64,000 bases of DNA from JBJMQS01 sp045802605 (lineage in GTDB: Bacteria; Planctomycetota; Planctomycetia; Gemmatales; Gemmataceae), in the NCBI GenBank assembly GCA_045802605.1, contig JBJMQS010000073.1, positions 62,001-126,000 of the forward strand, read 5' to 3'. Position 1 is the first letter of the stretch. Each line of letters begins with the position of its first letter. The position numbers and the translations under genes were made by a program. This document shows positions 1 to 8,149 of this stretch, piece by piece. The notes beneath the pieces are model-generated. The model was not told the DNA's origin and searched no databases. It was given only the letters and a program-made list of their open reading frames with translations.

Positions 1-85
1 CTGCAAGTTGAATTCAATGTGTGTGCTACGGTCCGTGACAGGATGATGATATAGTCTACGCCACGCGAAATCGTGGATTCATGTA
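1..85 (+). ncRNA. 3' end of an intron-like insert (probable group I intron) in 23S rRNA, partial
   Basis: The rRNA sequence is recognisable only from position 86. The 85 bases before it do not match 23S rRNA, which should read GGCACCTCGATGTCGG here. Within them, GATATAGTCT at 48-57 resembles the conserved group I intron S element (consensus AAGATATAGTCC), whose 3' part forms P7. It is followed by a perfect 5-bp hairpin, CCACG (61-65) and CGTGG (72-76), where P9 is expected. The 3' exon starts at the equivalent of E. coli C2501, in the peptidyl-transferase loop. The last intron base would be A85, not the usual terminal G; G83 is an alternative boundary but leaves TA before the exon. The rest of the intron lies outside the window, so its class and any homing endonuclease cannot be judged. 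Confidence 0.65.
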
Positions 86-478
<393 letters not shown>

Positions 479-566
479 GCATTGTTCCTTTTCTCCCATC
501 CCGCTTCGGCGGGGCCTTGGGCTCTGGAAGAGAAACGCAACTCACTCGCCACAAGTTATCGAACTT

Positions 567-674
567 TCCGGTGACTTTACCTGGTTGGATACACCCGTTC
601 CCATTCCGAACACGGCCGTTAAGCAACCAGGGCCGATGGTAGTGCGTCGAGCGCGAGAGTAGGTGATCGCCGGA
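567..674 (+). rRNA. rrf: 5S ribosomal RNA
   Basis: The 5S core is clear: ACACCCGTTCCCATTCCGAA at 591-610, then CACGGCCGTTAAG and a terminal helix pairing TCCGGTGA (567-574) with TCGCCGGA (667-674, one G-U pair). The inferred length, about 108 nt, is typical of bacterial 5S. It lies downstream of 23S and immediately before a strong hairpin terminator. Part of its 3' half reappears in degenerate form after the next gene, at about 2524-2585. Confidence 0.95.
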
Positions 675-683
675 TTTTTTCTT

Positions 684-723
684 GAGACCCCACGTGCGAA
701 AGTGCGTGGGGTCTCTTGCTTTT
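684..723 (+). terminator. rRNA operon terminator
   Basis: Nearly uninterrupted long stem: GAGACCCCACG from 684 pairs with CGTGGGGTCTC ending at 715, with a short GAAA-containing apex, followed by TTGCTTTT. It sits 10 bases after the 5S 3' end and would end transcription of the rRNA operon. Confidence 0.85.
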
Positions 724-811
724 CCACTGCTCGAATCGCGTACAACAAGTCACTGACCATTCGATTCAGCAGCATCTCGGTTCCGAATCGCCGGTCGTCA
801 GCAGCCCCGGG

Positions 812-2521
812 ATGAAACCAATGGGATCAACCTCTGCGGACTCGATCTCTGGTGCGGCCCGATGGCTGCCCGCCCTTCGTTGGTTGAAGCAGTACGATCG
901 AACATGGCTTCGCGGCGACTTAGTCGCCGGCGTTACTCTGGCAGCTTACTTGCTCCCCGCGGCCATTGGCGATGCGTCACTCGCCGGGTTGCCGCCCGAA
1001 GCCGGGCTTTATGCCTGTCTGTTTTCTGGTCTCACCTTCTGGCTCTTTTGCAGTTCACGCCACACGGCCATTTCAGTCACGTCGGCCATCTCGTTGCTGT
1101 TGGGTTCCGCACTTGGCGGCATGGCGGGCGGCGATCCCGCGCGATTGATGGCCTTGGCTTCGGCCACCGCCATTTTGGTCGCCGTGATTGCTTTTGCCGG
1201 CTGGCTGGTCAAAGCGGGCGCGATCGTGAGTTTCGTTTCCGAAAGTGTCATGGTGGGCTTTAAGTGCGGCGTCGCACTCTTTCTGGCCAGCACGCAGTTG
1301 CCCAAGCTCTGCGGCTTTCACGGCGCGCACGGCGACTTCTGGGAAAACAGCGGCTATTTTCTGCAGCACTTGCATGAGACAAACGCTGCGTCCCTCGGCA
1401 TTGGCGTCACGGCATTAACGATTCTGATTTTGGGAAAGATCTTTCTGAAACATAGGCCGGTCGCTCTGTTTGTCGTCGTCGGTAGTATCGCAGCGTCGTC
1501 GCTCTTGGGCCTCGAAAGTCGCGGCGTGAAACTGCTCGGCGAAGTGCCGCAGGGCCTGCCCCACTTTGGGTTTCCCGCCATTCACTGGTCGGATCTGAAT
1601 CAACTGTTGCCGTTGTCATTCGCGTGTTTTCTGCTCGGTGCCGCCGAGACCGCTGCCATTGGCCGGATGTTCACCGCAAAGCATGGCGGTCGATTTGACG
1701 CCAATCAAGAGTTCCTCGCCCTGGCGGCCGCTAACCTCTCCGCGGGTCTGGGCCGCGGCTTTGCCGTCAGCGGCGGCATGTCGCAATCGATGGTGAACGA
1801 AGGCGGCGGCGCACGCAGCCCGCTCTCAGGCGCGATCGCGGCCGCCTTCATCCTCGTTGTCGTGCTGTTCTTTTCCCACCTGCTCAGCGCATTGCCGCAA
1901 CCAGTGTTGGCGGCCGTCGTGCTAGTCGCGGTGGCGGGATTGTTCAAGCTCTCCGCGCTCGTCGAACTCTGGCGCGGCGACAAGGCGGAGTTCGTGGTAG
2001 CGATGGCCGCATTATTGGGCGTGTTGAGCTCCGGCCTGCTCCGTGGCGTCATGATCGGTGCGGTTATCTCGCTCGTTCAACTGCTCCGCCATGCCTCTCG
2101 GCCTCATGTCGCGGTGCTCGGCCGGATTCCAAGGACGCAGCAATTCTCGGATTTGGACCGGCATCGCGATAACGAGTCGATCCCAGGCTTGATCATCTTC
2201 CGCCCGGAATCCAGCCTCTGCTACTTCAACATCGACTATGTGTGTGAGATGATCCTGGATCGCGTGCATCTAAGTGCCACGCCGCCCAAACTCATCGTGC
2301 TGGATCTGTCGGCCTCACCCTACGTAGACATGCAAAGCGCAGTGGCGCTAGCGGGGCTGGCAGATGAACTTGCAACCGCGGGCATTCACGTTCAAGTTGC
2401 CGAAGTGCGATCGTCAGTGCGCGATCGTTTGCGCCGCGAGGGACTCGACGCCAAACTCGGCCGGGTGAGCCGCGGTGCTTCGGTAGTTGAAGCGGTGGAG
2501 GAGTTTCAGAAACCGACGTAA
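812..2521 (+). CDS. SulP-family inorganic anion transporter with STAS domain
   Basis: A 569-residue integral membrane protein of the SulP (SLC26) family, which moves sulfate, bicarbonate or similar anions across the inner membrane. The N-terminal half starts with the family pattern WLRGDLVAGVTLAAYLLPAAIGDASLAGLPPE (written here in parts: WLRGDLVAGVTL, then LPPEAGLYACLF) and holds many hydrophobic segments; AVSGGMSQSMVNEGGGARSP is the conserved loop in the transport core. The last 120 residues form a cytoplasmic STAS domain (IVLDLSASPYVDMQSAVALAGL). The frame is open from 716, but that start lies inside the rRNA terminator, so ATG 812 is preferred; no good ribosome site is visible for either. 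Substrate cannot be told from sequence. The stop codon directly abuts a decayed 5S rRNA fragment. Confidence 0.9.
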   Translation: MKPMGSTSADSISGAARWLPALRWLKQYDRTWLRGDLVAGVTLAAYLLPAAIGDASLAGLPPEAGLYACLFSGLTFWLFCSSRHTAISVTSAISLLLGSALGGMAGGDPARLMALASATAILVAVIAFAGWLVKAGAIVSFVSESVMVGFKCGVALFLASTQLPKLCGFHGAHGDFWENSGYFLQHLHETNAASLGIGVTALTILILGKIFLKHRPVALFVVVGSIAASSLLGLESRGVKLLGEVPQGLPHFGFPAIHWSDLNQLLPLSFACFLLGAAETAAIGRMFTAKHGGRFDANQEFLALAAANLSAGLGRGFAVSGGMSQSMVNEGGGARSPLSGAIAAAFILVVVLFFSHLLSALPQPVLAAVVLVAVAGLFKLSALVELWRGDKAEFVVAMAALLGVLSSGLLRGVMIGAVISLVQLLRHASRPHVAVLGRIPRTQQFSDLDRHRDNESIPGLIIFRPESSLCYFNIDYVCEMILDRVHLSATPPKLIVLDLSASPYVDMQSAVALAGLADELATAGIHVQVAEVRSSVRDRLRREGLDAKLGRVSRGASVVEAVEEFQKPT

Positions 2522-2523
2522 TT

Positions 2524-2585
2524 GCGAGCGCGGGACTAATTGACCGCCGGATTTGTTCTTGCGGCCGCGCGTGCGTAAGTGTGGG
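2524..2585 (+). pseudogene. Degenerate copy of the 5S rRNA 3' end and its terminator
   Basis: The bases just after the SulP stop align without gaps to the 5S 3' end and the rRNA terminator (about 647-708). From GCCGG (2546-2550) onward, about 32 of 40 bases match, including CGCCGGATTT, TTCTTG, CGTGCG and AAGTG; the preceding 27 bases match 5S at about 21 positions. The second hairpin arm has decayed, so it probably no longer works as a terminator. It looks like the remnant of a second 5S gene or of a duplication that placed sulP inside the rRNA operon tail. Confidence 0.65.
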
Positions 2586-2608
2586 TTTTCGTCGTTTTGG
2601 GGATCGGA

Positions 2609-3061
2609 CTAATTCCTGTCCGTTTCAATGCAGTGTAGCCATCCTTCAATATGCCGTTTCACACGTTCGTCGGTCTGATTTATGGCCCACGCTTCAAGGT
2701 GCTTTTGCAGGGTGACTGACTTGCAATCGACTATCCAAAGGTCGATCCTATCACATGGGTCATGGCATCCCCAGATATTTCCTGCTATCGGCCACAAGTG
2801 GGCCATCAAAATACATCCGTCGGTCGTCGCCCGATTGGCCACCGATTCCAAGAGAGTCAATGTGGCAGAGACTATCTTACATTCATCGCCATTCGAAGGG
2901 TGTTTTTGGATTAATGCGTTGATTAATAGTTGGGAATCGTCAATGGACGAAGTTGCTCGGTGAATGGTCTGAAGTACGTCGTCATCGATATCGCTCTTAA
3001 GCAACCTGGAGACTACACTATTTAGCTCGTCGGCTGTCATGTTCGCGTGAAAACACTGCAT
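2609..3061 (-). CDS. Hypothetical protein, 150 aa
   Basis: Not recognised. The predicted protein has balanced composition, no signal peptide and no membrane segment. It reads as mostly alpha-helical (for example MTADELNSVVSRLLKSD near the start and KHLEAWAINQTDERVKRHIE near the end) and has several Cys and Trp residues in the second half. Codon use is less GC-rich than in the neighbours, which hints at later acquisition. The start could be ATG 3061 or ATG 3040; neither has a clear ribosome site. It is transcribed opposite to its neighbours and stands alone beside a repeat-rich spacer. It is called a gene because it is the longest frame here with a protein-like composition. Confidence 0.6.
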   Translation of the reverse strand: MQCFHANMTADELNSVVSRLLKSDIDDDVLQTIHRATSSIDDSQLLINALIQKHPSNGDECKIVSATLTLLESVANRATTDGCILMAHLWPIAGNIWGCHDPCDRIDLWIVDCKSVTLQKHLEAWAINQTDERVKRHIEGWLHCIETDRN

Positions 3062-3081
3062 CGCATTGTGCGAGGGTCTAT

Positions 3082-3148
3082 CCGGCGGGGATAAACCCCG
3101 CCGCTCGCTAATGATTGTATTTGCGAGCCGTCGGATTTATCCTGGCGG
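3082..3148. repeat. Inverted pair of REP-like repeats
   Basis: Two copies of one unit in opposite orientation: 3082-3108 reads, on the minus strand, GCGAGCGGCGGGGTTTATCC followed by CCGCCGG; 3121-3148 reads TTGCGAGCCGTCGGATTTAT followed by CCTGGCGG. Each unit is itself a small palindrome (CCGCCGG around TTTATCC). A third copy is at 3733-3760. They resemble repetitive extragenic palindromes. Confidence 0.7.
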
Positions 3149-3406
3149 AGTTTCCCAAAGTGCAAGCACCAATGGTGACCCAGGTCCTCTTCGGCCGACA
3201 GTCGCAAACCGATGAAGCCACCATCGCGGCACGGAATAATCGCTCTGCAAATGCCAGCTCTATTTTTCGAATTTGACCACGGCCGCTTTGTATCGTAGGA
3301 ATGTTCATCCGCCGGCGCGCATCCGGCTCGGGGGCATGATGCCTTCGGACCAGACTGGACCGGATGAGCACTTGCGGACTGTTTGGGTGATGCGAGCGGG
3401 CCCACT

Positions 3407-3464
3407 CTCACTGCGGTGAGGCATTATGCCTTACTCCGGTGAGTCCGACCTCACTTCAGGTGAG
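3407..3464. repeat. Three tandem CTCAC/GTGAG hairpin units
   Basis: Three short hairpins at a 20-23 base pitch: CTCACTGCGGTGAG (3407-3420), CTTACTCCGGTGAG (3430-3443) and CTCACTTCAGGTGAG (3450-3464). The 5-bp arms are kept while the loops and spacers differ, so the pairing rather than the sequence seems conserved. Function unknown: a protein-binding array, or a transcript structure near the end of the 2609-3061 region. Confidence 0.6.
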
Positions 3465-3732
3465 ACGGAAAATGCCCAATTGCGGTCGTCGCACGACGAA
3501 CACCACCACTACTGCCACCACCGCAAGCGACGACCGGGCGGCCAATTTCCACTGCTCGCCCGGCAAAGCCGCCCTTTAAACACAAGGCGGCGAGCTTCGT
3601 CAACTTCTTAATCGAGAGTTCAGAGGAGCTTGGGCTCCTGCTCGAAGCGGAAGATTCACCAACAACAACTAAAACGCTCACGCCCGCTCGCATCTTTCCC
3701 AGGCACCCCTGCGCGCTCGTCGAAAATTGAAG

Positions 3733-3760
3733 TTGCGAGCCGCCGGTTTTATCCCGGCGG
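3733..3760 (+). repeat. REP-like repeat, third copy
   Basis: TTGCGAGCCGCCGGTTTTAT followed by CCCGGCGG. It matches the 3121-3148 copy in about 24 of 28 bases, and weaker similarity continues for a further 40-50 bases (AATCCAAAT..., then GGCGACCTC), so the full unit may be about 75 bases. It lies 60 bases before the start of the Tat-exported protein. Confidence 0.65.
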
Positions 3761-3820
3761 GGCAATCCAAATACAATCAATAGCGGCGACCTCACATCTT
3801 CGCCCGCCAGGAACTCAACC

Positions 3821-5368
3821 ATGCACCGACAATCGCGCCGTGGTTTTCTCGCAGATGTTGGCCGAGGGATGTTGGTCGCCAGTCTCGGGTCGGTCGTGGC
3901 CCAGGATCTGGGCCTTGCTTCGGCTAGCGCGGTTGAGGGAGCCGATGCTCTCACGTTCGGCCCACTAGAACCGCTGGTTGGCTTGATGCAGGACACGCCG
4001 GCCGCCCAATTGCTGCCGATCTTGGTGGGGAAACTCAAGTCCGGCAACGACCTCCGCACACTCGTTTGTGCCGGGGCGCTCGCTAATGCCCGTTCCTTCG
4101 GCGGCCAAGACTACACCGGCTACCACGCGCTGATGGCCCTCGTGCCCGCTTTGCAAATGAGCCAGGAGTTGCCGGAAGCGGAACGAGCGTTGCCGGTGCT
4201 GAAGGTTCTCTATCGCAACACCAATCGCATCCAGGAACAAGGCGGCCGCAAGAAGGAAGTGTTGCACGAACTCATCGCCGCGGAACACGCGACGGAGAAG
4301 CCCGTCCCGGAATCAATTCGTGATGGAGCGCGCAAAGCCGACTTCGTGGCGGCTGAACAATCGCTGGCCAGATCCCTCGCGTCCGGCACGCCAAACGAAG
4401 CGTTTAATCATTTGCAGTTCGCAATTCAGGACGAGGTCGATGTGCACCGCGTGGTGTTATCGTGGCGGGCCTGGGCGCTGCTCGACTTGACGGGTCCGGA
4501 GCACGCACAAACTCTGCTGCGGCAGTCGGTGCGCTTTTGTGTGAATGCAGAGAAATTGCTTCAGGACCACAACATGCGGCCGTCGGGCATTCGAACGACA
4601 TTGCCTAAGTTACTCGATCAACATCGGTTCGTCGGCCGCAATCTCGGCGATCGGCAACCAGTCGATGACTGGGTCGAGAAATTGGCCGAGACGATTTGCA
4701 ATTCCAACCGTGACGCGGCCGCCGACGCCGTGGCGGCGGCTTTGGCCGAGGGCTTTGCGCCCGAAGCCATTGGCGAAGCCATTTCACTCGCCGCAAATCA
4801 ACTGGTCCTACGCGATCCAGGCCGGACCAAAGACGAAGACGGCAAACCCAAGGGCAGCGTCCATGGTGCATCCGTCGGCGTTCACGCATCCGACTCAGCC
4901 AACGCCTGGCGGAACATTGCCCGAGTGAGCAATCAACGAAACACGGCCGCGAGCCTAATTGTCGGAGCGTATCACACGGCCGGGCAAACAAACGGCTTGA
5001 ATAACGAGTCGTTCCCGGCAACGGAATCGCTGGAGTCAATCAAGGAAAATGACGCGGTGGGCTTACTTCGTGCGACGGAAGCCGCCATCAAGGACAAGGA
5101 CCAAGTCCGGGCCTGTGCTTTAGTGCATCGGTACGGTCAAATGCGGTTCGAGCCGCGTCCGGTGTTTGACTTGCTCCTGCGTTACGCCGTCAGCGAAGAT
5201 GGAGCGTTGCACGCTGAGAAATATTACCGAACAGTCACCGAGGAGTTTGCGAGCACTGGGCCCGCATTCCGTTGGCGACACTTGGCGGCACTCGCGCGCG
5301 TCACGGCAAGTGAATATGGCTGGCCGGCGGCCGGCGTGGCCGAAGCACGCAGGTTGCTGAATGTGTGA
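3821..5368 (+). CDS. Tat-exported hypothetical protein, 515 aa
   Basis: The N-terminus has a twin-arginine signal (SRRGFLADVGRG, then a hydrophobic stretch MLVASLGSVVAQ), so the protein is probably exported folded by the Tat pathway, often a sign of a bound cofactor. The rest is alpha-helical and Ala-rich, without membrane segments or Cys motifs. A conserved-looking stretch with two histidines is GSVHGASVGVHASDSANAW (near residues 345-363), and IVGAYHTAGQ follows. I do not recognise the family. The next gene, 95 bases downstream on the same strand, encodes a P460-like cytochrome, so the pair may act together in the periplasm. Confidence 0.85.
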   Translation: MHRQSRRGFLADVGRGMLVASLGSVVAQDLGLASASAVEGADALTFGPLEPLVGLMQDTPAAQLLPILVGKLKSGNDLRTLVCAGALANARSFGGQDYTGYHALMALVPALQMSQELPEAERALPVLKVLYRNTNRIQEQGGRKKEVLHELIAAEHATEKPVPESIRDGARKADFVAAEQSLARSLASGTPNEAFNHLQFAIQDEVDVHRVVLSWRAWALLDLTGPEHAQTLLRQSVRFCVNAEKLLQDHNMRPSGIRTTLPKLLDQHRFVGRNLGDRQPVDDWVEKLAETICNSNRDAAADAVAAALAEGFAPEAIGEAISLAANQLVLRDPGRTKDEDGKPKGSVHGASVGVHASDSANAWRNIARVSNQRNTAASLIVGAYHTAGQTNGLNNESFPATESLESIKENDAVGLLRATEAAIKDKDQVRACALVHRYGQMRFEPRPVFDLLLRYAVSEDGALHAEKYYRTVTEEFASTGPAFRWRHLAALARVTASEYGWPAAGVAEARRLLNV

Positions 5369-5463
5369 GGGTGCGGTCAGGTTGGTCTCTCGTTACCAAG
5401 TCGTTGCGCTTTCATCACCGAATTTCGGTTAGATTGAACAGCCGCTCCAAGGAGGATGTGGCC

Positions 5464-6174
5464 ATGTTTTCCAGACTCATCGGCGTATGTCTTCTCGCCC
5501 TTTTTGCGATCGCCATCTATGCCGCGGCACCGTCCTCACCTGAACCAGCTTTTCACAAAGAGCTCAAGCTCGCGGCAGCCGAATATTTTTCGTGGGGCCG
5601 AGTCGACGACAACATGCGATGGGCGCCCCACCTCTGCCGCCCGCCGATGCCGGGACTGGCCTATGTGAGCGAAAGCAAGGACGAATCAACACACGGCAAA
5701 AAGCTTTACTCGCTGTTCGCCAAGGATCGAAACGACTATGTCCGTCATCCCGCCGGCGCGAAAGCCATAGTTGGTCAGGCCATCGTGAAACAGTCGTGGA
5801 TACCGGAGGAAGTCACCGGCGCGGCGGCAGAAACATTGCGCAAACAGCTCCACGATCAGAATGTGGCATTCGATCCAGCGACAATCGTGACACCTCGCCC
5901 GGGGCATAAAAGCGATGAAGGAGCGAGAAGCGGAGACCATTTTTTCCCTTACTCCCTACGTGGCGAAAAGGTCTTCAAGGCCACCAAACCGGCGGACCTA
6001 TTCATCATGTTGAAGCTCGAACCGAGTAGGTCTGATACCGACGATGGATGGGTGTATGGCACAGTGACGCCCGATGCTAAATCGGTGACGTCTGCTGGCC
6101 GGATTGCTTCGTGCATGAAATGCCACGACGAAGCGAAGCACGACCATTTGTTTGGCCTTCCATCGGCCAAGTGA
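5464..6174 (+). CDS. Cytochrome P460-like c-type heme protein
   Basis: A 236-residue exported protein: signal peptide MFSRLIGVCLLALFAIAIYA, then a soluble domain ending in GRIASCMKCHDEAKHDHLFG with a single CxxCH heme-attachment motif. The stretch DDGWVYGTVTPDAKSV before it fits the cytochrome P460 / cytochrome c' beta type of periplasmic heme protein, in which the heme motif is close to the C-terminus. ATG 5464 is chosen because AAGGAGG lies at 5449-5455, one of the few good Shine-Dalgarno sites in the window, and because this start gives a clean signal peptide; the frame itself is open from 5365. P460 proteins oxidise hydroxylamine or bind NO, but the function here is unproven. Confidence 0.8.
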   Translation: MFSRLIGVCLLALFAIAIYAAAPSSPEPAFHKELKLAAAEYFSWGRVDDNMRWAPHLCRPPMPGLAYVSESKDESTHGKKLYSLFAKDRNDYVRHPAGAKAIVGQAIVKQSWIPEEVTGAAAETLRKQLHDQNVAFDPATIVTPRPGHKSDEGARSGDHFFPYSLRGEKVFKATKPADLFIMLKLEPSRSDTDDGWVYGTVTPDAKSVTSAGRIASCMKCHDEAKHDHLFGLPSAK

Positions 6175-6322
6175 TGTTCCACGCTGCTCCCCCCCCTCAG
6201 TCGCGCCGATTGTGCCGTCTTTGGCGATTTCCCATTCAGTCGGTGTTCGTGTCGTACCGAATAAGCAGGTGATGGGGGCGGTACGCTCCATTGCGCTCCG
6301 CGTTCGCACTGAGGACGGACTC

Positions 6323-7507
6323 ATGGGATTCGCACGGCATGCTTGGGGCTCGGCCCTATTCGTGGCACTCATCAGTGCGGGATCGATTCACGCCCAAGGT
6401 CATACCGTTGTTGAATCGCCCTCGGTCGCAATACCGGAAGCAAGAGATGCCGACGCACCGATCCGGTTCTTTGGCAGCATTGACTACCTGCTGTTCACCT
6501 TCCGCGATGGCCCGGCGCCTCCCTTGATTCAGCACGTGCCAACTGATCAATTCACGCAGCCACTCGATCCCAATGCGCCACGCACGATGTTCGGCGATGG
6601 CATCCGGCACCATGCGTTCAACGGCTTCTATTTGTCCGGGGGAGCTTGGGTGACGGAGTGTTTCGGCGTTGATGCCTCGTACGCGCAATTCGAAACCAAA
6701 GACAAGAAGTTCTTCATCAACTCACCCGGCGATCCGTCGATCGGGCGGTACTTTGTTGATTTGACGAATAGTTCGTCGCCATACACATACCTGGTATACT
6801 CCCGGCCTGACGGCACGGAGACCGGCTGGATCAGCGTGTCTTCGCCGATCCAATTTTGGCATGCGGACACGAACGTTCGTGGCCACGGTTTCTCGGTGTT
6901 CAGTGATCGTGTCGATTGGCTCGTCGGTTTTCACTACGCCGATTTACGCGACGGCATCTTCATTCAGGACTACACCGCGTTTCCGAGTAACGGCGTGTCA
7001 TTGGCCGGCGACGAGAGTTTCCGCGCTCGTAACCAGTTCTATGGCGGCCAGGTCGGCGCGAATGCCTGGACCGGGTTGGGATGCGGCTTCAGCCTCGATG
7101 TCACCAGCAAGTTCGCCGTCGGCGGCATCCACCAGCGAGCCAGCATCACTGGATCAACGGTGCAGGCGCTCAACGGGGTGACGACAGCCGTTTATGCTGG
7201 CGACGTGCTCGCACAATCCACGAACATTGGCGATTACGAGCGGACGAAGTTTGGCGTCTTGTCAGAACTATTGGTCAAGCTCGGCTATCAAGTTACCAAC
7301 AACATTTGCGTCACAGTGGGCTATGACCTCGTGGCGATCAGTAGCGTCGTGCGTGCGGGCTCCATCATTGATGAAGGGGTCAATCCGAATGTGAACCCCA
7401 CGTTGTCACCTTCTTCGGCAAGCACCGCGCAGCGACCGGCATTCGGTTTCAATGCGACAGATTTCTGGGCACAAGGACTAACGCTCGGTTTGTCGGTGAA
7501 GTACTAG
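6323..7507 (+). CDS. BBP7-family outer-membrane beta-barrel protein
   Basis: A 394-residue exported protein with signal peptide MGFARHAWGSALFVALISAG ending near IHAQ. The mature part opens with FFGSIDYLLFTFRDGPAPPL and continues in alternating aromatic/polar strands (GFYLSGGAWVTECFGVDASY, VDWLVGFHYADLRDG, GYQVTNNICVTVGYDLVAIS), closing with FWAQGLTLGLSVKY, a typical outer-membrane barrel ending in an aromatic residue. This is the pattern of the BBP7 barrels that are expanded in planctomycetes; a second one is at 52173-53732. The frame extends upstream to 6152, but ATG 6323 gives the signal peptide. Its ligand or pore function is unknown. Confidence 0.8.
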   Translation: MGFARHAWGSALFVALISAGSIHAQGHTVVESPSVAIPEARDADAPIRFFGSIDYLLFTFRDGPAPPLIQHVPTDQFTQPLDPNAPRTMFGDGIRHHAFNGFYLSGGAWVTECFGVDASYAQFETKDKKFFINSPGDPSIGRYFVDLTNSSSPYTYLVYSRPDGTETGWISVSSPIQFWHADTNVRGHGFSVFSDRVDWLVGFHYADLRDGIFIQDYTAFPSNGVSLAGDESFRARNQFYGGQVGANAWTGLGCGFSLDVTSKFAVGGIHQRASITGSTVQALNGVTTAVYAGDVLAQSTNIGDYERTKFGVLSELLVKLGYQVTNNICVTVGYDLVAISSVVRAGSIIDEGVNPNVNPTLSPSSASTAQRPAFGFNATDFWAQGLTLGLSVKY

Positions 7508-7512
7508 CAAAC

Positions 7513-8007
7513 CTATGACTTGAGCTTTCGCAAGATGTCCAACGTCGAAATGACGCCGACCAGCACGCCGGCGCCATCGACGACGAACAGCCGATGAACA
7601 CGACGCGCGGCCAACTCTCGAACGATGTGTTCCGGCGTGGCGTTTGTGGAGACTGAGAAAATGGCGGGCGTCATGATTTCGCGGACCGGTGTGCGATCGA
7701 CTGTTTCGACTTGATAGCCACGCTGTGGAAGCCGCTCGCCGCCCGGCAGATCCATTCGCTCTCGATCATCGAATTCGGGGATCTTCGATAAGTGCCTCGC
7801 ATACTCCCGATCATGCCGAAGAATATCGCCGCTGGACACAACGCCGATCGGTCGGCCGGCCTCGTCGATTACGGGCGCGGCGTGGAAGCCGCGATCGACA
7901 AGCAAACCGACGGCTTCGCTCACCGTCGCAACTGATGAAATTGAAATTGGGTTCGGAGACATCAGGTCCGCAGCGGAGTCGGCTGCGAGCATCAAACGGG
8001 TGGACAT
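7513..8007 (-). CDS. Tandem CBS-domain protein
   Basis: A 164-residue soluble protein made of two CBS modules and almost nothing else: AADLMSPNPISISSVATVSE opens the first (DAAPVIDEAGRPIGVVSSGDIL-like, seen as HAAPVIDEAGRPIGVVSSGD) and VREIMTPAIFSVSTNATPEH opens the second (RRVHRLFVVDGAGVLVGVIS). Paired CBS modules bind adenosine nucleotides and act as energy or ionic sensors. The gene is convergent with the BBP7 gene, with five bases between the two stops, and no partner is obvious, so the regulated target is unknown. Confidence 0.85.
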   Translation of the reverse strand: MSTRLMLAADSAADLMSPNPISISSVATVSEAVGLLVDRGFHAAPVIDEAGRPIGVVSSGDILRHDREYARHLSKIPEFDDRERMDLPGGERLPQRGYQVETVDRTPVREIMTPAIFSVSTNATPEHIVRELAARRVHRLFVVDGAGVLVGVISTLDILRKLKS

Positions 8008-8149
8008 GACAAGCCCTCCCTAGACGACGGCTTCCCGCCATTCTCTCTCGGAGATGTTCAGGTTCCGCCTATGCGAAATGATACTAAGGCCATAGACCAA
8101 CAGGTATTGAGGGGATATTCGCAGAGCAAAATAATCAGGGGGCTCTCGC

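Larger units (their letters stand above)
3062..3820. other. Repeat-rich intergenic region without a supported gene
   Basis: About 760 bases between two divergently arranged genes. The open frames here (for example minus strand 3108-3371 and 3451-4059, plus strand 3630-3968) are rich in Arg, Ser and Pro, overlap one another and run across repeats or into the next gene, so they are not called. The region holds three REP-like units (3082-3108, 3121-3148, 3733-3760) and a run of three small hairpins (3407-3464). The promoter for the gene starting at 3821 must lie in its right-hand part, but no convincing -35/-10 pair was found. Confidence 0.6.

Noticed and set aside
716..811. Upstream extension of the SulP frame (start at 716)
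   Set aside because: It would begin inside the rRNA terminator hairpin and its tail; the extra 32 residues have no family match, so ATG 812 is preferred.
3037..3411. Minus-strand frames in the 3.06-3.82 kb spacer
   Set aside because: They are Arg/Ser/Pro-rich, overlap each other in several frames and run through REP-like repeats, as expected for chance frames in GC-rich DNA.
3451..4059. 202-aa minus-strand frame overlapping the start of the Tat protein
   Set aside because: Antisense to a gene with a convincing Tat signal; composition is typical of a shadow frame.
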